From Whitmania pigra (taxonomy: Eukaryota > Annelida > Clitellata > Hirudinida > Haemopidae): 64,000 nucleotides of DNA. The position numbers were made by a program, and so were the translations under genes. The stretch covers positions 3,706,001 through 3,770,000 of the forward strand of contig JAJTWR010000263.1 of NCBI GenBank assembly GCA_021613335.1, written 5' to 3'. The notes beneath the pieces are model-generated. The model saw only the letters and a list, made by a program, of their open reading frames with translations. It ran no database searches and was not told where the DNA came from. Of the stretch, positions 1 to 11,124 are shown one piece after another. Within the stretch, counting starts at the first letter, position 1, and the number at the start of each line of letters is the position of its first letter.

Positions 1-1300
1 ACGAAATCATTCTAGCTGCAACAAATTTGAAAGATTCCGCTCCTGGTTTGGATATATGACTCCTAAAAGCAATCATAAGGAAAAAGAGGGAGCAGAAGCA
101 AAAGCTGAACCTCACCATCATCAACATGAGCAAAGCATTTGATTAGTTTTCACATCAATCAATCATTAGAGCAGCCTATAGACTCAGAACTCCGCCATTC
201 ATGCTGAGATACATTTCTGAGGCTTATTGCAATGGTTCAACTAAAGATTGGAGGAAAATTGAGTCACGACGTTCAAGTGAACAGAGGAGTCTGCCAAGGA
301 GACCCCATGTCTCCTCTACTTTTCAATGTGGTAATCAACTGGTGACTGCAGTGATAGACCCTTCCATTGGTATGACTGGCGACATTGATTCTTCAGTCAA
401 ATGCAATTACATGGCATTTGCTGATGATATGATTCCATTATCCTCCATGGATAATGGAATGAAAAGGCCTCTGGAACAAGTTGAGGAGTCTTTGGCAAAA
501 GTGGGATTGAGTGTCAATGCTCAAAAATGCTCATCTCTGATTGCATAAATGCAGAGGAAAAATAATCCATAGATTGTCGACCCTGATCCTCATCTTGAAA
601 TCAATCAATATCAACTTATGACAATAAACATTCTTGACACCTACAAGTACCATGGGGCTGTCATCGGTCCGGGGGAAAAAATCAAAACAAACTGCATTCA
701 ATATCTAGGACTCCATTGAAACCTAATCAAAAACTTTACACTCTCAGATCTCATCTAATACCAAGTCTTGCGCATTACTTGACTTTCAATAGCATTTCAT
801 TAAAATGTCTAAGTGCTTCTGACACCAAGATAAGATCTACTGTTAAACAATGGCTGCACCTTCTGAAAGACACACCTGTTTCTTTATTCCATGCAGGAGT
901 TAAGCTTGGAGGACTCGGGTTATTGCAGCTCAGAAAATCATAAGAGTTAATTGAATGGAGGCAATGGTGCAGTCAAAGAACAAAGAGGACAAATTTCTGC
1001 TCAATACTTTGAAGGATAATAGTTTAATGATGTTGCAATAAGGAAATCAGTAAGAAAATGGCTACTGTTACTAAAAGACACTTCTTGTGTGCATCTTGTT
1101 TGCCCTGATCAAGATGGGAGGAATGAGTATTCTTCAGCTGCGTTGCTGGATCCTGGAGATTAGAATGTCCAAAGTTCTACAACAGGCCAAAGCAAGCAAT
1201 GATAATTTCTTGATGTAGGCTTTGGGCGGAAAGACGAGCCGTGTTCCTCCCAGGCTTTCAACCTCAAGGAAATTATACCAAACCATTAACGATTATGGAT
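1..1300 (+). mobile_element. R2/NeSL-like non-LTR retrotransposon fragment, decayed
   Basis: Broken reading frames on the plus strand give a reverse-transcriptase core: a palm motif AFADDM near 411-432, followed by a segment like VEESLAKVGLSVNAQKCSSL, and further on KLGGLGLLQLR (about 900-940). These are typical of RT from the R2/NeSL group of LINEs. A second GG-x-SILQLR segment near 1,110-1,145 continues the thumb region. Stops and frameshifts occur throughout, so the copy is dead and 5'-truncated by the window edge. The clade is inferred from motif wording only. Confidence 0.65.
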
Positions 1301-1684
1301 TGATGAGATTTTTTTGAGCAAATTTATCAATCATCAAAATGAAACAAAGCAAACAAACAAAAAACCAACAGGCAGATTAATAAAGAACTCACGGATCAGC
1401 TTTAAGGAAGCGCAAGCTTCCGCTGGCAAGCTGACTCAGAAAAATCAATTAATTAAAAAAACAATAATAAACCTGTCAAACAAACGATTAATCAAGAATA
1501 CCACCATGAACTAAGTACAATTTAAATAAGTCGATTTAAAGGACAATTTAAATAATAAATATAATAGTATGAATGGTCCAGTCTCTGTCTGATTTTTGAT
1601 GGATGAGGGAATGGTGCATATATCCTATTATGTACAATTTTTTAAATGAGTTTGGAAAAAAAGGGTAAGATGGAAATTGGCCCT
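1301..1684. other. Unassigned AT-rich spacer
   Basis: No gene, RNA or recognisable repeat end is seen. A purine-rich, lysine/asparagine-coding stretch at 1,314-1,514 looks like chance low complexity. Confidence 0.5.
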
Positions 1685-3110
1685 CTAATTATTGAATTGA
1701 ATATAATATCCAGATTTATATATCGGAATGACTTTGGCATATTTTAATTCTAGAGGAACAAGACCAGTGCAAAAAGAGCAAATAAATATGTCATCAACAA
1801 GGATCTTACATGTACAGTTATAGAGGAGAAAATTTGTGAAAATATTGTCAATTACAGTTTGAGAATATGGGGAAATTCTTGTGGGTTTTGTAAATACAGG
1901 AATTAAAGAGCAACAAGCAATGTTATTATAAAATTGTGATGATGATTGATGTAGAGAAGCAGTCAAAAAATCAATGTTATAGTCACCAAGTAGAAAAATA
2001 TGTCTGTTGTTAAAATAAATCAAAAAATTAAAAAACTCAATGTTAAATAAATTTAAGTTACAATCAAGGTGTCTATAAACATACAAACAAAAATATCTGA
2101 AAATTTAAGCTGTGGAATTTTTAGTAACAGAAACTCAAACAATGTAACAGAAATGTTAATAGAAATTGGGCCAATAACCTGAAATGAAAAAACAAACTCC
2201 TCCACCTCTATTAACCATTCCAATTTTGGAGATAAATTTATAATCCCTTACACTAACACAACTTTCAGTATTGGCATCCAGCCAAGTCTCAGTAAGTGCA
2301 ATTATATTTGCACCACATACTTTAATAAGAAGCTCAACATCTTGTACTTTACTTAATAAATTACTTCGACAATTGATATGCAACAAAGACAATTTATCCT
2401 TTACATCAGCAGGGAGGATGGTATAGTGTAAACATCATTAGATAGAAAATAGGATTAAACAAATTATCAGTTCTAAAATTCAAATCAAATTCAGAACAAT
2501 CTTTTTTGGTATATATTACAATTTCTCCAAGTCTTCCAGCAAAGAGATTTTCAGTGGAACTTAATTCAGGAGTTTGGATTTCATGATGTATACTATACCA
2601 TTGTTTGTCCAAGCATTGCTGATTTTTTTCTGTTTGACCAATTGTCTGCATTCAAAAAATATGTGAGCATTCTTTTTAGTCAATTGCTCATTTATAAAAA
2701 GTCCAAGGTTGGATCCTCTTAACTGCTTCTTGGACAAGAAGATTTGATCTCTCAGACCTTTTGTGTCAAAATTAACTACTATTGGCCTATTCTCTGAGGT
2801 TCTGCCTTTTGTTATTCTATAACATGTAGATATGTCACTCCTAGACACATTTATGCCAAGTTTTTCTTGCAGCATTTTGTTATGGCAGTGGCAGTATTCT
2901 CTCTGCTAGACCTGTCTGTCCTTTTTGTCAACAGTTGCAGATGCTGCTTCAGCAAGACTCTGGTATTCCATTGAACACCAAAGTTTGAGAACATTCCTTC
3001 ATCTGCAGCATTTCAATTCTCTGCTTGAGTTCTTCACTCTCCTCCTTTAGCTTTTTTAATTCAGATTTTATGTCATAGTTCTTGTTTTTCATAAAGTCAT
3101 TCTCTGAAAT
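1685..3110 (-). mobile_element. CR1/L2-type LINE fragment (ORF1 coiled coil, ORF1 core, AP endonuclease)
   Basis: Read on the minus strand from 3,110 downward: a coiled-coil ORF1 segment (KSELKKLKEESEELKQ), an ORF1 core ending near 2,561 (SRSDISTCYRITKGR), then an AP-endonuclease start (SLLHINCRS, LTETWLD) and a later endonuclease block (LLGDYNIDFL, PTRISPYSQTVIDNIF). The last block jumps directly into a reverse-transcriptase piece (ELKYAKVIPIYKSG), so most of the RT is deleted. The same family recurs at 37,400-39,950. The frame is interrupted repeatedly; this is a dead copy. Confidence 0.75.
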
Positions 3111-3778
3111 ACTTCCTCAACTATTAGGGAAATATTGAATTGACTGGCTAAGGTTCCCTCCTCCTTGTTTATGTCAAATAAATTTTAAAAAGATTCTTCA
3201 TTTTTTGCTGTTGGCTTCTTGACATTCACTAGTGACTTTTCTCTTTACACTTTGGATGGATAAAAATTGGAAAATTCAATTTTTGCCACAATTTTGAGAC
3301 ACCTTCGCAAATTTGCTTAAAATTTATTTCTTTTGATTTCTTGCAGAAACTTTCTAGAGAATTCTCAATATATTCGAACATTCCCTGAGGTTTTTTGGTG
3401 AATAACCGATCCTTTGCTCAGACAATCTTATTTCTTAACGCACCAAGTGAAAAAATAAATAATTATGATTTTCTTGTTTCACAAGCAATCGGTCACACAA
3501 TATAGGCTTTTATTGTTAGAAAAAGTTACAACCCTAGTGCACAGTCCATTTATATAGGACCAACTTTGTTTTGAGGAGTGCAAGCTGGGTTGCTAAGACA
3601 CAACTTTTGCTTTCACAAATTGTTCACAAGAACACCTGAGCTAGAATTGCATATAAATATAGAAATATAATTGCTTATATAAAAAGCAATCTCAATTAGA
3701 TTTTCTTCACATCAAATGAAATTCTAAATTAATTGCAGTATATGATCAAAATTTGAAATAAACCTTCCTCATATTGCT
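3111..3778. other. Unassigned AT-rich spacer
   Basis: No reading frame, RNA gene or repeat boundary that I can support. Confidence 0.5.
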
Positions 3779-4039
3779 TTAACCCTTGGATGCCTAAGGG
3801 GGTAAAAGTGTACCTCAGAGTTTCTGTTTTTTGAGATCCTAGAATCACTTTTTGAAATTTTGTCATGAATTTTTATGAGAATTATCTTTAACATGTGATA
3901 ATATTGCATCAATATTTTTTGAAAAAATTGAAAAGCCTCTTTCATATATTAATATTAATTTTTAATTTATAATAAATATTAATTTTTTTTAGCAATTACA
4001 ATATTACATGTGACACAACATATAACACATATGTAGAGC

Positions 4040-4900
4040 CCAAATCAATTCAAACCATCATCATGGTCAAATGTAAAGGGGAAAATATTTGTCTCCATCA
4101 TGGCATCGAGGCTCACAGAGTTTGTGATGTCTGAACAGTAAGAGGACATTTCAGTCCAAAAGGGAAGCATTCCAGGTGTGCCCAGTTGAATCGAGCATAC
4201 TTCAATGATTTGGGAAGCTATCCAAAGGGTCAAGAGAAATCAACTGAGTCTATACATTGTGTTGCTGGACTTAGTGAACATATGGATCAAAGCTAAATCA
4301 GCTCCTATGGAAAACATTGGAGGTCCAACATCACATTATTCACATCCATCAGGAATACTTTAGAGGGTTCATGATGTGGTTTTTCACTGATGCATACACT
4401 ATAAGGTGGGTCCCTCTGGAGGTTGGAAGAGCTATGGGGTGCATGATTTCTTCTTCCCTGTTTGTACAGGCAATGAAGATACCTGCTGAAAGCAGCCGGG
4501 TCCAATATTCCAGAAGTGCACATTGGTAAAGATACATCTCCAATAAAGGCATTCATGGACATGGAAGGGAAGTTTCTTCCAAATACCCTAGACAAATTGG
4601 ATGGCCTGCTACAAGGTGTTGAATGACTTTCAAGCCTGAGAAATCCAGGAGTCTTGCCCTGGTTGTGAGGAAATTCTTTGATGTGGCATTGTCGGAAAAA
4701 AATGGGCCAACCTTGGGCTTGAGGACTATGGACCAAACCATGGTCATGTAAAGGCCCGTTGCCACTAAAAAAAATTATAAGCCCCACTTTGCTTATACTA
4801 AATACATGATGTGAAGAGGCCACTGAGAGCTTTTCAACTGGGGTAGAAAAAATAAAAAAGCCAAAAAGAGCCCCCCATAATCAAAGTTCACAGATCCAAA
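4040..4900 (+). mobile_element. LINE fragment, 'DLANAYGSVPH' RT family
   Basis: Plus-strand frames give pieces of the RT of a LINE family present at least five times in the window (also 21,150-22,700, 33,810-35,322, 40,848-41,345, 45,823-47,300). Recognisable stretches include a FHTDxxKVGPSGGWKSYG-like block and a degraded palm. Stops and frameshifts are frequent. The family is R2-like in having a C-terminal restriction-like endonuclease region, best seen at 22,457-22,669. Confidence 0.55.
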
Positions 4901-5029
4901 GCACACAGTATGAAGAAGCCAATGAGAGCTTTTGGAATCACTCCAGACCAGACACTAGTGACCAGCACAAGAAAGCCAGAGAGCCTCTCATAGCCATCGG
5001 TCACTATTGGGTCTTGAAGGAAAATCTGG

Positions 5030-5140
5030 CAAAGAGGTCTAGCTGATCACTAGATGAGGCCTGCCCCCTGAAAACGTCAGGAGAACCACATGCTGAAACA
5101 TTTGAAGATGGGGGAAACTCATTTGATGATCTCCATCGAA
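5030..5140 (+). repeat. LINE-associated tail repeat (GAAAC / TGATGA blocks), copy 1
   Basis: Shares with five other sites in the window a tail carrying GAAAACGTCAGGAG, then GAAAC, then a GGAAACTC block, then TGATGATC and AAGCTCCAAGGC. It directly follows fragments of the R2-like LINE, so it is probably that family's 3' end. Confidence 0.6.
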
Positions 5141-5594
5141 GCTCCAAGGCTATTAAGAATATTAAGAAATAACATGCTATTATAGCATATAACAAATAAT
5201 ATAAAATATAGGATTTTTCGTTATAAAACAACAAAAACGAACGATTTTGTATTATTATCAGAGCTATTACAGTTGCAAAACATTGATGTCTGGTTGATTA
5301 CATAATTTGTAGTTAAATACACGCAAAATATTGGCATTCGTTTATTTTAAAGCAAATAACTGTTGTAAAACACAACCCTTCAGTAAAGCATTATTCATCA
5401 AAGCAGTTCCATGCTTATAAGCCTTGCTGTATGGCAGTGTGGAATAAATGTTCTATGAAAACTAAGCTATTATATTCTCTCAACCTGTGCAGAGTGACAC
5501 GTAAATTAGTTTTATTAAAAAACTTTCGGTTGACACTCAGTTTTAGTAATACAATAATAATACAATAGTATTTTCAATAATAAATGTTTTAGTG

Positions 5595-6653
5595 CAGTGG
5601 TCCTCAACCCCCGGTCCGCGGACCGCTACCGGGCCATGGATCAAATGGTGCCAAGGAACAATAAATTATTTCCATTTCATTAAAAAATTAAAATAGTTTG
5701 TAGGGCTTGAGAACATTTGAGAGCGCTGTCATCTCTTTCTTAGCGTGTTAAAGTTATTAACCTCATCAAAGCACACGTCCTTAACGCCCAGAGTATTTGA
5801 ATTGCGAGAGCCATTGCAAAGATTTCTCTCAGAAAAGAAGTCACCGTTGGCAGCACATTTCCGTGACAAGTTATGGGTCGCAAAACTAGCTCACCTGTAT
5901 GACATATTCAGCCTGCTCAATGAACTCAATCTGTCCCTTAAGGGGAAAATGACAACTGTTTTCAAGTTGGCAGACAAAGTAGCTGAATTTAAAGCCAAAC
6001 TGGAGTTGTGGGGAAAGCTCGTGAACAGAGGCAATTTGGACATGTTTCAAACATTAGCGGAGATTTTATGCGAGACTGAACCTGAGCAGTCATTCTCCAA
6101 GCTGATGACAGATCACCTGTCTTTGCTTTTAAAAGAGTTCGAGCGTTACTTCCCATCCACAAAAGACCCACGAACTGGTAAGGAATGGATCTGCGACTCA
6201 TTTGTCAACAAACCAGGCGAATCTAGGATGTCTGTGCAAGAAGATCAACTGCTGGAGATTGCTAATGACGGCTTTCTTAAAACTGCGTTCCAGACAACAA
6301 CTCTACCGGTGTTCTGGATTAAAGTCATGGCGGAATACCCTGAGATTGAAACCACAGCACTTAAATCCCTATTGCCATTTCGGACATCCTATCTTTATGA
6401 AGAGGGGTTTTCTGCAGTGACAGCAACCAAAACAAAACAACGGAATAAACTGGACATAAGCAACACACTTCGGGTGTCATTGCCTCCGATTACCCAGATG
6501 GAACCGTCTCGTTGCAAAGAAACAATTAAATTAAAGTTATTAAATCAAAATGATCTAAAGTATAAACAATCAACTCCACCCCCTCCCCCCGGTCCGCCGT
6601 AAAATTATCAAACATTGAACGGTCCGCGGCGATAAAAAGGTTGGGGACCACTG
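5595..6653 (+). mobile_element. hAT transposon copy (SCAND3/ZBED5-like), TIRs and 8-bp TSD
   Basis: Terminal inverted repeats CAGTGGTCCTCAACC and GGTTGGGGACCACTG enclose the element. Flanking 8-bp duplications are TTTTAGTG (5,587-5,594) and TTTTAGGG (6,654-6,661), seven of eight identical. Inside is the C-terminal half of a hAT transposase. It sits inside the piggyBac-type element. Confidence 0.85.
5745..6602 (+). pseudogene. hAT transposase, C-terminal half (SCAND3/ZBED5-like)
   Basis: An open frame of 285 codons resembles the C-terminal part of hAT transposases domesticated in vertebrates as SCAND3, ZBED5 and FAM200. Visible blocks are YDIFSLLNELNLSLKGK, FKAKLELWGKLVNRGNLDMF, and a hAT dimerisation region with YLYEEGFSAVTATKTKQRNK and LDISNTLRVSLPPI near residues 210-245. 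The BED finger and the first catalytic Asp region are missing, so it cannot be an active transposase, yet this half is uninterrupted, suggesting a fairly recent deletion copy. Confidence 0.8.
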
Positions 6654-6722
6654 TTTTAGGGTACACTTTGACCCCTGTCAACTAAAACTAGAAGTTTTTT
6701 ACCTCAGGCATCCAAGGGTTAA

Positions 6723-7427
6723 ACATATTGAAACAACAAGATAAGCAAAATGCTCTAACAAAGCATTAACAAGACAATAATGTTAACTGATCAAGAAAAC
6801 AAATTACAAACTGTGGTAATTTAGCAGTTTTAATAAACTTATTATAAGTCCAACAAAAGTTGGCAAAATAAATCAAGGCCATTTTAGAATTTTTAAAAAT
6901 ATGAAAAAACACGTTTTTTGTGGATCAAAATGTCGCATCTAATTTGCTTTTTTTAATTTTATATATTTGAAAATTGTTCGACAAGATTACTTGTGTTTTC
7001 TTCTGCAATGACTAAATTTGAAGTCATTTGCATCTGATATTGATATTGGTTTTGAAATATTTTAGAATCAATAAAATTATGAACATCATTATGTCATTCC
7101 CTCTACAAATATACTTACAGTATATACAAATATTTTATTGTATATACAAATTAATTATTGGTAGGATAAAGATATCTCAAACATTTAGAATCTATTTTAT
7201 TATTTTTATTAGAAATTATTTTAGAATCAATAAAATTATGAACATCATTATGTCACTCCCTCTACAAATATACTTACTATATATACAAATATTTTATTGT
7301 ATATGCAAATTAATTATTGGTATGATAAAGATCTCAAACATTCATATTCTAATTTGTAGTGTTACATGTGGAATGCAAATTAAGCCAACCACAACATTGT
7401 CAAATAAAAAGAAATAAACATCTCTAC
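6723..7427. other. AT-rich DNA downstream of DNMBP-like exon 3, with a direct repeat
   Basis: Putative intron of the minus-strand DNMBP-like gene. About 130 bp at 7,059-7,190 is repeated at 7,218-7,345 (offset 159 bp) with a few differences; both copies begin TTTAGAATCAATAAAATTAT. Nothing else is recognised. Confidence 0.55.
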
Positions 7428-8082
7428 CATGCTCTGGGCTAAATTGGATGAGGTCTGAAGTTAAGGATGGTGGTCTGAATGGAGCTCTCCTGCTTGGAAC
7501 AAATTTGAATTTGACATCACTTCCTGATGATGCACTAGACATATTATGAATCAAAGGGGGCTTTCTTGGATTCTCTGATGGATGGCAGGTTGATAAAAAA
7601 TTGAACTGCATGTCATCATCTCCCCTGAGATGACTAGTCATTATATTTTTCACATGGATTTTATCATCTATTAATTGACAGTCCTCTGAATTTGCAATGT
7701 TTTGGGTGTCATCAAATCTGGATCTTTCTGCTTTCTTGAATAATTTTGTTATCAAAGGATGTTCGTTGGTATGGATATCATCCAGAAATAAATTTGATTT
7801 TTGTGATAATAAGTTTTCATTTGTGAGAATTGAAGGCTTAGGCTTGAGAGATGGTTTTTCCGAGTTGGGATAAACTTTGGAACCTGTACCAGCAAATACA
7901 GATTTATCAATCATTACAGTGTCATCACAGATGACTTGGCTTGCAAGAGGTGAAAGTAGTTCAGGCTCAGCACCAAATACTTCCACGTAACTGGATGGAC
8001 ACAAACCAACCCTGCCATCATCATGTTGTGCTTGGTACCAATCTTTATTTATTTTGCTTAATATGGTGATTGTGTCTCCTTC
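7428..8082 (-). CDS. DNMBP: DNMBP-like coding exon 3 (end of SH3-4 plus linker)
   Basis: A GTTGTAG acceptor opens with EGDTITILSKINKDWYQAQ, completing SH3-4 (GLCPSSYVEVFG). A Ser/Pro-rich linker of about 180 residues follows, with a basic proline patch (SRRAPFRPPS). I end it after SPEH at a phase-1 GTAGAG donor; the frame stays open to 7,342, so the donor position is a choice. Confidence 0.7.
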
Positions 8083-11000
8083 CTACAACAAGTTAAATCA
8101 ACATATATAACCTAAAAAGCGTAAATGCCACAAAATGTGTTGATTGGCCTATGGGTTACATTCCTGCATTCGGTGGTAATGGCAACAGTTGTAATGTGTC
8201 GTGTTCGAAACACATTCTGTATTGCCACAAGCGCCCTTGGGAAGGAGCGCTACATTAATGGTGTGATGACAGGGCATTCCTCTTATGATTCCCTGTTGGT
8301 TCGCTCCGCTGCAGGTGTTTCTAAGTTCAAAAGATCAATATCGTGATTCATAAATTATATATTATTTAGTATTATTTTTGGTCATAGAATAAGATTGCCT
8401 CATGTGTCTCTCAAAATACTCAAGTTTATTCTCCTTTTTCGTTATTGACACTTTTTGTTGACCTAGGACACTTGTAGCAAGGCAATTACATATTATTTTT
8501 AAGTGTAGGAATGCAACCCCAAGCTAACTTGCAAGCACAGTCTCTTACAAAATAAGGGTAACAGTGACAATAATGACAATACATAATGATAATTTTGCAT
8601 GTCTTAAAATTGTCCGTATATTATGAGCAGGGTTGCCAGTCTTGGGTTTTTAAGCCAAGATATTGGCTTTTTTTTTAATTTTGGACCCAATCTGTGTTTC
8701 TAGGTTTTTTGTTTGGAAATATGGGCGTTTTATGGAAAAAATAATTTTTGAGGTAAAAATAATAATTTGTGACATTCTTTGGTTTATCTCTTCATAAAAG
8801 AACCTTCAGTACCAGCTTCCTACTTTTCCGTTATCTTTGTATGAAAATGCACTGAATTTTGATTTTTGAACAATGGATGGTGATAAAGTTACTCTAGTTG
8901 CTAGAAGTGTTGATACACCTCATAAGAAAGCTAAGATGCGGTACAATCAAGAATTAAATGATGATTTGTGAAACAGGCAGAACTAAAGATTCGATACAGG
9001 CAGTAAAGTATGTTCATGTTCATTGAACATTATTAATAAATCAGGTCTGCTGGCAGAGACCAGAAACATTTAAAAAACATGAAGCTTTGGATATTAGCCA
9101 GTTTTGCAGAAGTTCTAACCAGCTCTCAATTCATGATAGAGTAACTCAAGCTAAGCTAGTGCTGAAGGATTTTATGGCCAAGCACAATACTCCGTCTTCG
9201 TGAAAGAATTTTTTTGCAGGTGAAGTTAACATAACATTCATTTATTAGTGGTTTAAAAAGACTAATGTTTGTGTGATAAACCACTCCTACTTTTTTATTC
9301 CATATCCAAATTTCGATGGTCGTATTTTAAATACCTCTACCGAAGTTGGTGAAAACCAAACTGGCTAACAAACTCTTATTTTGGACGGAGAGCTGTTGCT
9401 TGTTAGCCGATCAAGCAATCGCCAGGGGTGGATGCCATTCCAAGTTCATTCCTGGCAAGAGTTTGCTTGAGGATGTAATGCAAGGACCTTGTTGGCAGAG
9501 TTATGATAACAATAGGAAGCATAACATCCAAGACTCAAATTAAATTTTGCTAATTGTGATGATATAGTTACCAATACTCTGTAGAATGTTTGTATTAAAA
9601 TGAAATTAAGTTTGACTTATTTCATTATTGATCTAATCTTTATTTAATTTTGATATTTATGACGGTGCAATTTCTGACACTGACCCTGTTGAGCTTTCGA
9701 ACTAAAATAAAGTATGTTTGACTTGTTTCATTAATAATTTGATCTTTACTCAATTGGGAACCCATGGCTATAATATAATAGTATAATAACATGAATAATA
9801 ATTAAAAAATGATAATAATTGACAATAAAGGCTGGTTTAATGTGATCTGGTAGTTTCTTGATTTTTTCAGTTGGGCGATCTGGGTTGTTTTCAAAAATCT
9901 CACTGGCAATACTGATTATGAAGTCAACAATTAAAAATGTATTTACCACCACAGAGATCAAAGATAATTAAATTTAAAAAGTAATGTAAAGATCATAAAA
10001 ATAAAGAAGTCCAAATCATCTTAGTTGTGCAACAGACTCTAATCAAATAAATAAATAAATAAAAATAAATCACTAAATATAAAAATTACAACTGGTGACA
10101 AAAAGGTAAAATGATGTTTACAAGACAAAAAGGCCAAACCTCAAGATCAATTTGATCAGAATTTGAAGCAGAAAAGCTGTATAAAACTCTTCCGTATAAT
10201 TCCTTCTCTTCTGATATATATTCACATGATTTTGGAGAAGTGTCGAACATTCCATCATTGCCATTACATTTTGCATCATTAATGACATCAATTTCTTTAA
10301 TGGAGGGAGAGCAATCCACAATTATGTCCACATAACTTGTGGGAAACAGACCCTCCTTTCCATCACATATTCCTCTGGACCAGCCATCATAGTAGTGCTC
10401 TAGAAGATGGACAATTTCATTGTCCACAAAAGAAATTTCATCAGAGCCAACAGCTTCATAAGGATACAGAGTTCTAGCATAAGGTCTAACTGAAGAATCC
10501 AAAGATTTTGTGTTGGCATGATTGTACCAAGACCCATTCCTTTTGTGTACTTTCTCCACTTTTGATATACATGGACTATTAACATATAAAACATTATCCA
10601 AGTTAAATGTCTTACTATAATCAGTTGGGCCATCTTTCAGTAAGTCAGTATTAGGATCTTGAACTGATTTTTCCTCAAAAATATTGCTGCTAATGTTAAT
10701 GACATGTGTCAAAGGAAATATTCCAAGCTCATGATTTTCACTGTCCAGGACAACTCCCTTCCACCAGTTTTTGTCAACTGCATACAATCCTTTTATTACG
10801 TCCCCTACAAATCCATAATTATTATAAAACAAAAGTTGTATTAACTTTCAGTAAACAATTACCCTTGCAAAATTTTAGGTCTCCATGCGCGGGAGCATCA
10901 AAGTCGCTAATGGCGGCAAACAACTTTTCTTCGATTTTAATCGTCGGTACTGAAATCTTTTCAACATATCGCACGGGAAAATAGCCATATGCATTTTTCA

Positions 11001-11124
11001 AATTTCTCCCAACGTACCAGTTCTCATCCAAAACATGGTTGACCAACAGAATATCCCTTGTATGTAGAGATATCTCACCTGGTTGTGAAGCGTGGAACTT
11101 GTACAGCGCTCGAACATAAAACAT
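7428..11124 (-). CDS. DNMBP: Tuba/DNMBP-like scaffold protein, N-terminal four-SH3 part (gene level)
   Basis: Three minus-strand exons (11,124-10,863; 10,804-10,140; 8,082-7,428) splice into about 527 codons carrying four SH3 domains: roughly residues 3-57, 67-125, 197-248 and 290-346, each with the ALYxF/LYxF start, WxxG-type centre and a final FPxxYV or CPSSYV. The linker between SH3 1 and 2 (VEKISVPTIKIEEKLF) matches vertebrate Tuba/DNMBP closely in spacing and wording. DNMBP links dynamin to actin regulators through these SH3s and activates Cdc42 through DH and BAR domains. Those downstream domains are not in the window; the last exon ends with a phase-1 donor, so the gene continues past the left edge. 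Other multi-SH3 proteins such as SH3D19 are less good fits. Confidence 0.8.
8120..8350 (+). repeat. tRNA-derived SINE copy (intron 2 of DNMBP-like gene)
   Basis: Shares the block GTGTCGTGTTCG, then a GCGCCC-TGGG-AGGAGCGC block and a short AT-rich end, with the SINEs at 56,905-57,123 and 57,432-57,650. It is diverged. Confidence 0.6.
8770..9230 (+). pseudogene. Decayed hAT-like transposase remnant
   Basis: Plus-strand frames contain an N-terminal piece from an ATG at 8,872 (HKKAKMRYNQELNDDL) and a later AQAKLVLKDFMAKHNTPS segment, like the BED/zinc-finger N-terminal region of hAT-type ORFs, broken by stops. The assignment rests on short blocks. Confidence 0.35.
9237..9350 (+). repeat. Interspersed repeat shared with 33,225-33,345
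   Basis: Both sites share a block with GTGTGATAAACCACTCC, then ATCCAAATTTCGAT and ATTTTAAATAC-TCTACCGAA. The class of this repeat is unknown to me. Confidence 0.6.
10008..10068 (+). repeat. AGTCC...GGAC mini-insertion with AAATAAAT tail, copy 1
   Basis: The sequence AGTCCAAATCATC, a TTGTGCAAC core, and a tail of AAATAAAT repeats match the fully bounded 54-bp insertion at 31,654-31,707. It lies just downstream of the donor of DNMBP-like exon 2. Confidence 0.65.
10140..10804 (-). CDS. DNMBP: DNMBP-like coding exon 2 (rest of SH3-2, SH3-3, start of SH3-4)
   Basis: A TTTGTAG acceptor restores the second SH3 (KGDVIKGLYAVDKNWWKG) exactly in frame. SH3-3 is complete (ARTLYPYEAVGSDEISF to FPTSYVDII). 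The exon stops after DQIDLE at a phase-0 GTTTGG donor, within SH3-4. Confidence 0.8.
10863..11124 (-). CDS. DNMBP: DNMBP-like coding exon 1 (SH3-1 and start of SH3-2)
   Basis: The ATG at 11,124 opens MFYVRALYKFHASQPGEISL. The exon ends in phase 1 inside GDLKFCK at a GGGTAATT donor, cutting the second SH3 domain. Confidence 0.8.

Larger units (their letters stand above)
3779..6722. mobile_element. piggyBac-type element with TTAA target duplications, host of nested insertions
   Basis: The left end reads TTAA followed by CCCTTGGATGCC; the right end is the inverse (GGCATCCAAGGG then TTAA). Terminal inverted repeats beginning CCC and flanked by TTAA are the piggyBac signature. No piggyBac transposase is visible: the interior is occupied by a LINE fragment (about 4,040-5,140) and a hAT copy (5,595-6,653), so this is a non-autonomous or gutted copy. 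It lies beyond exon 3 of the DNMBP-like gene, presumably within one of its introns. Confidence 0.75.
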
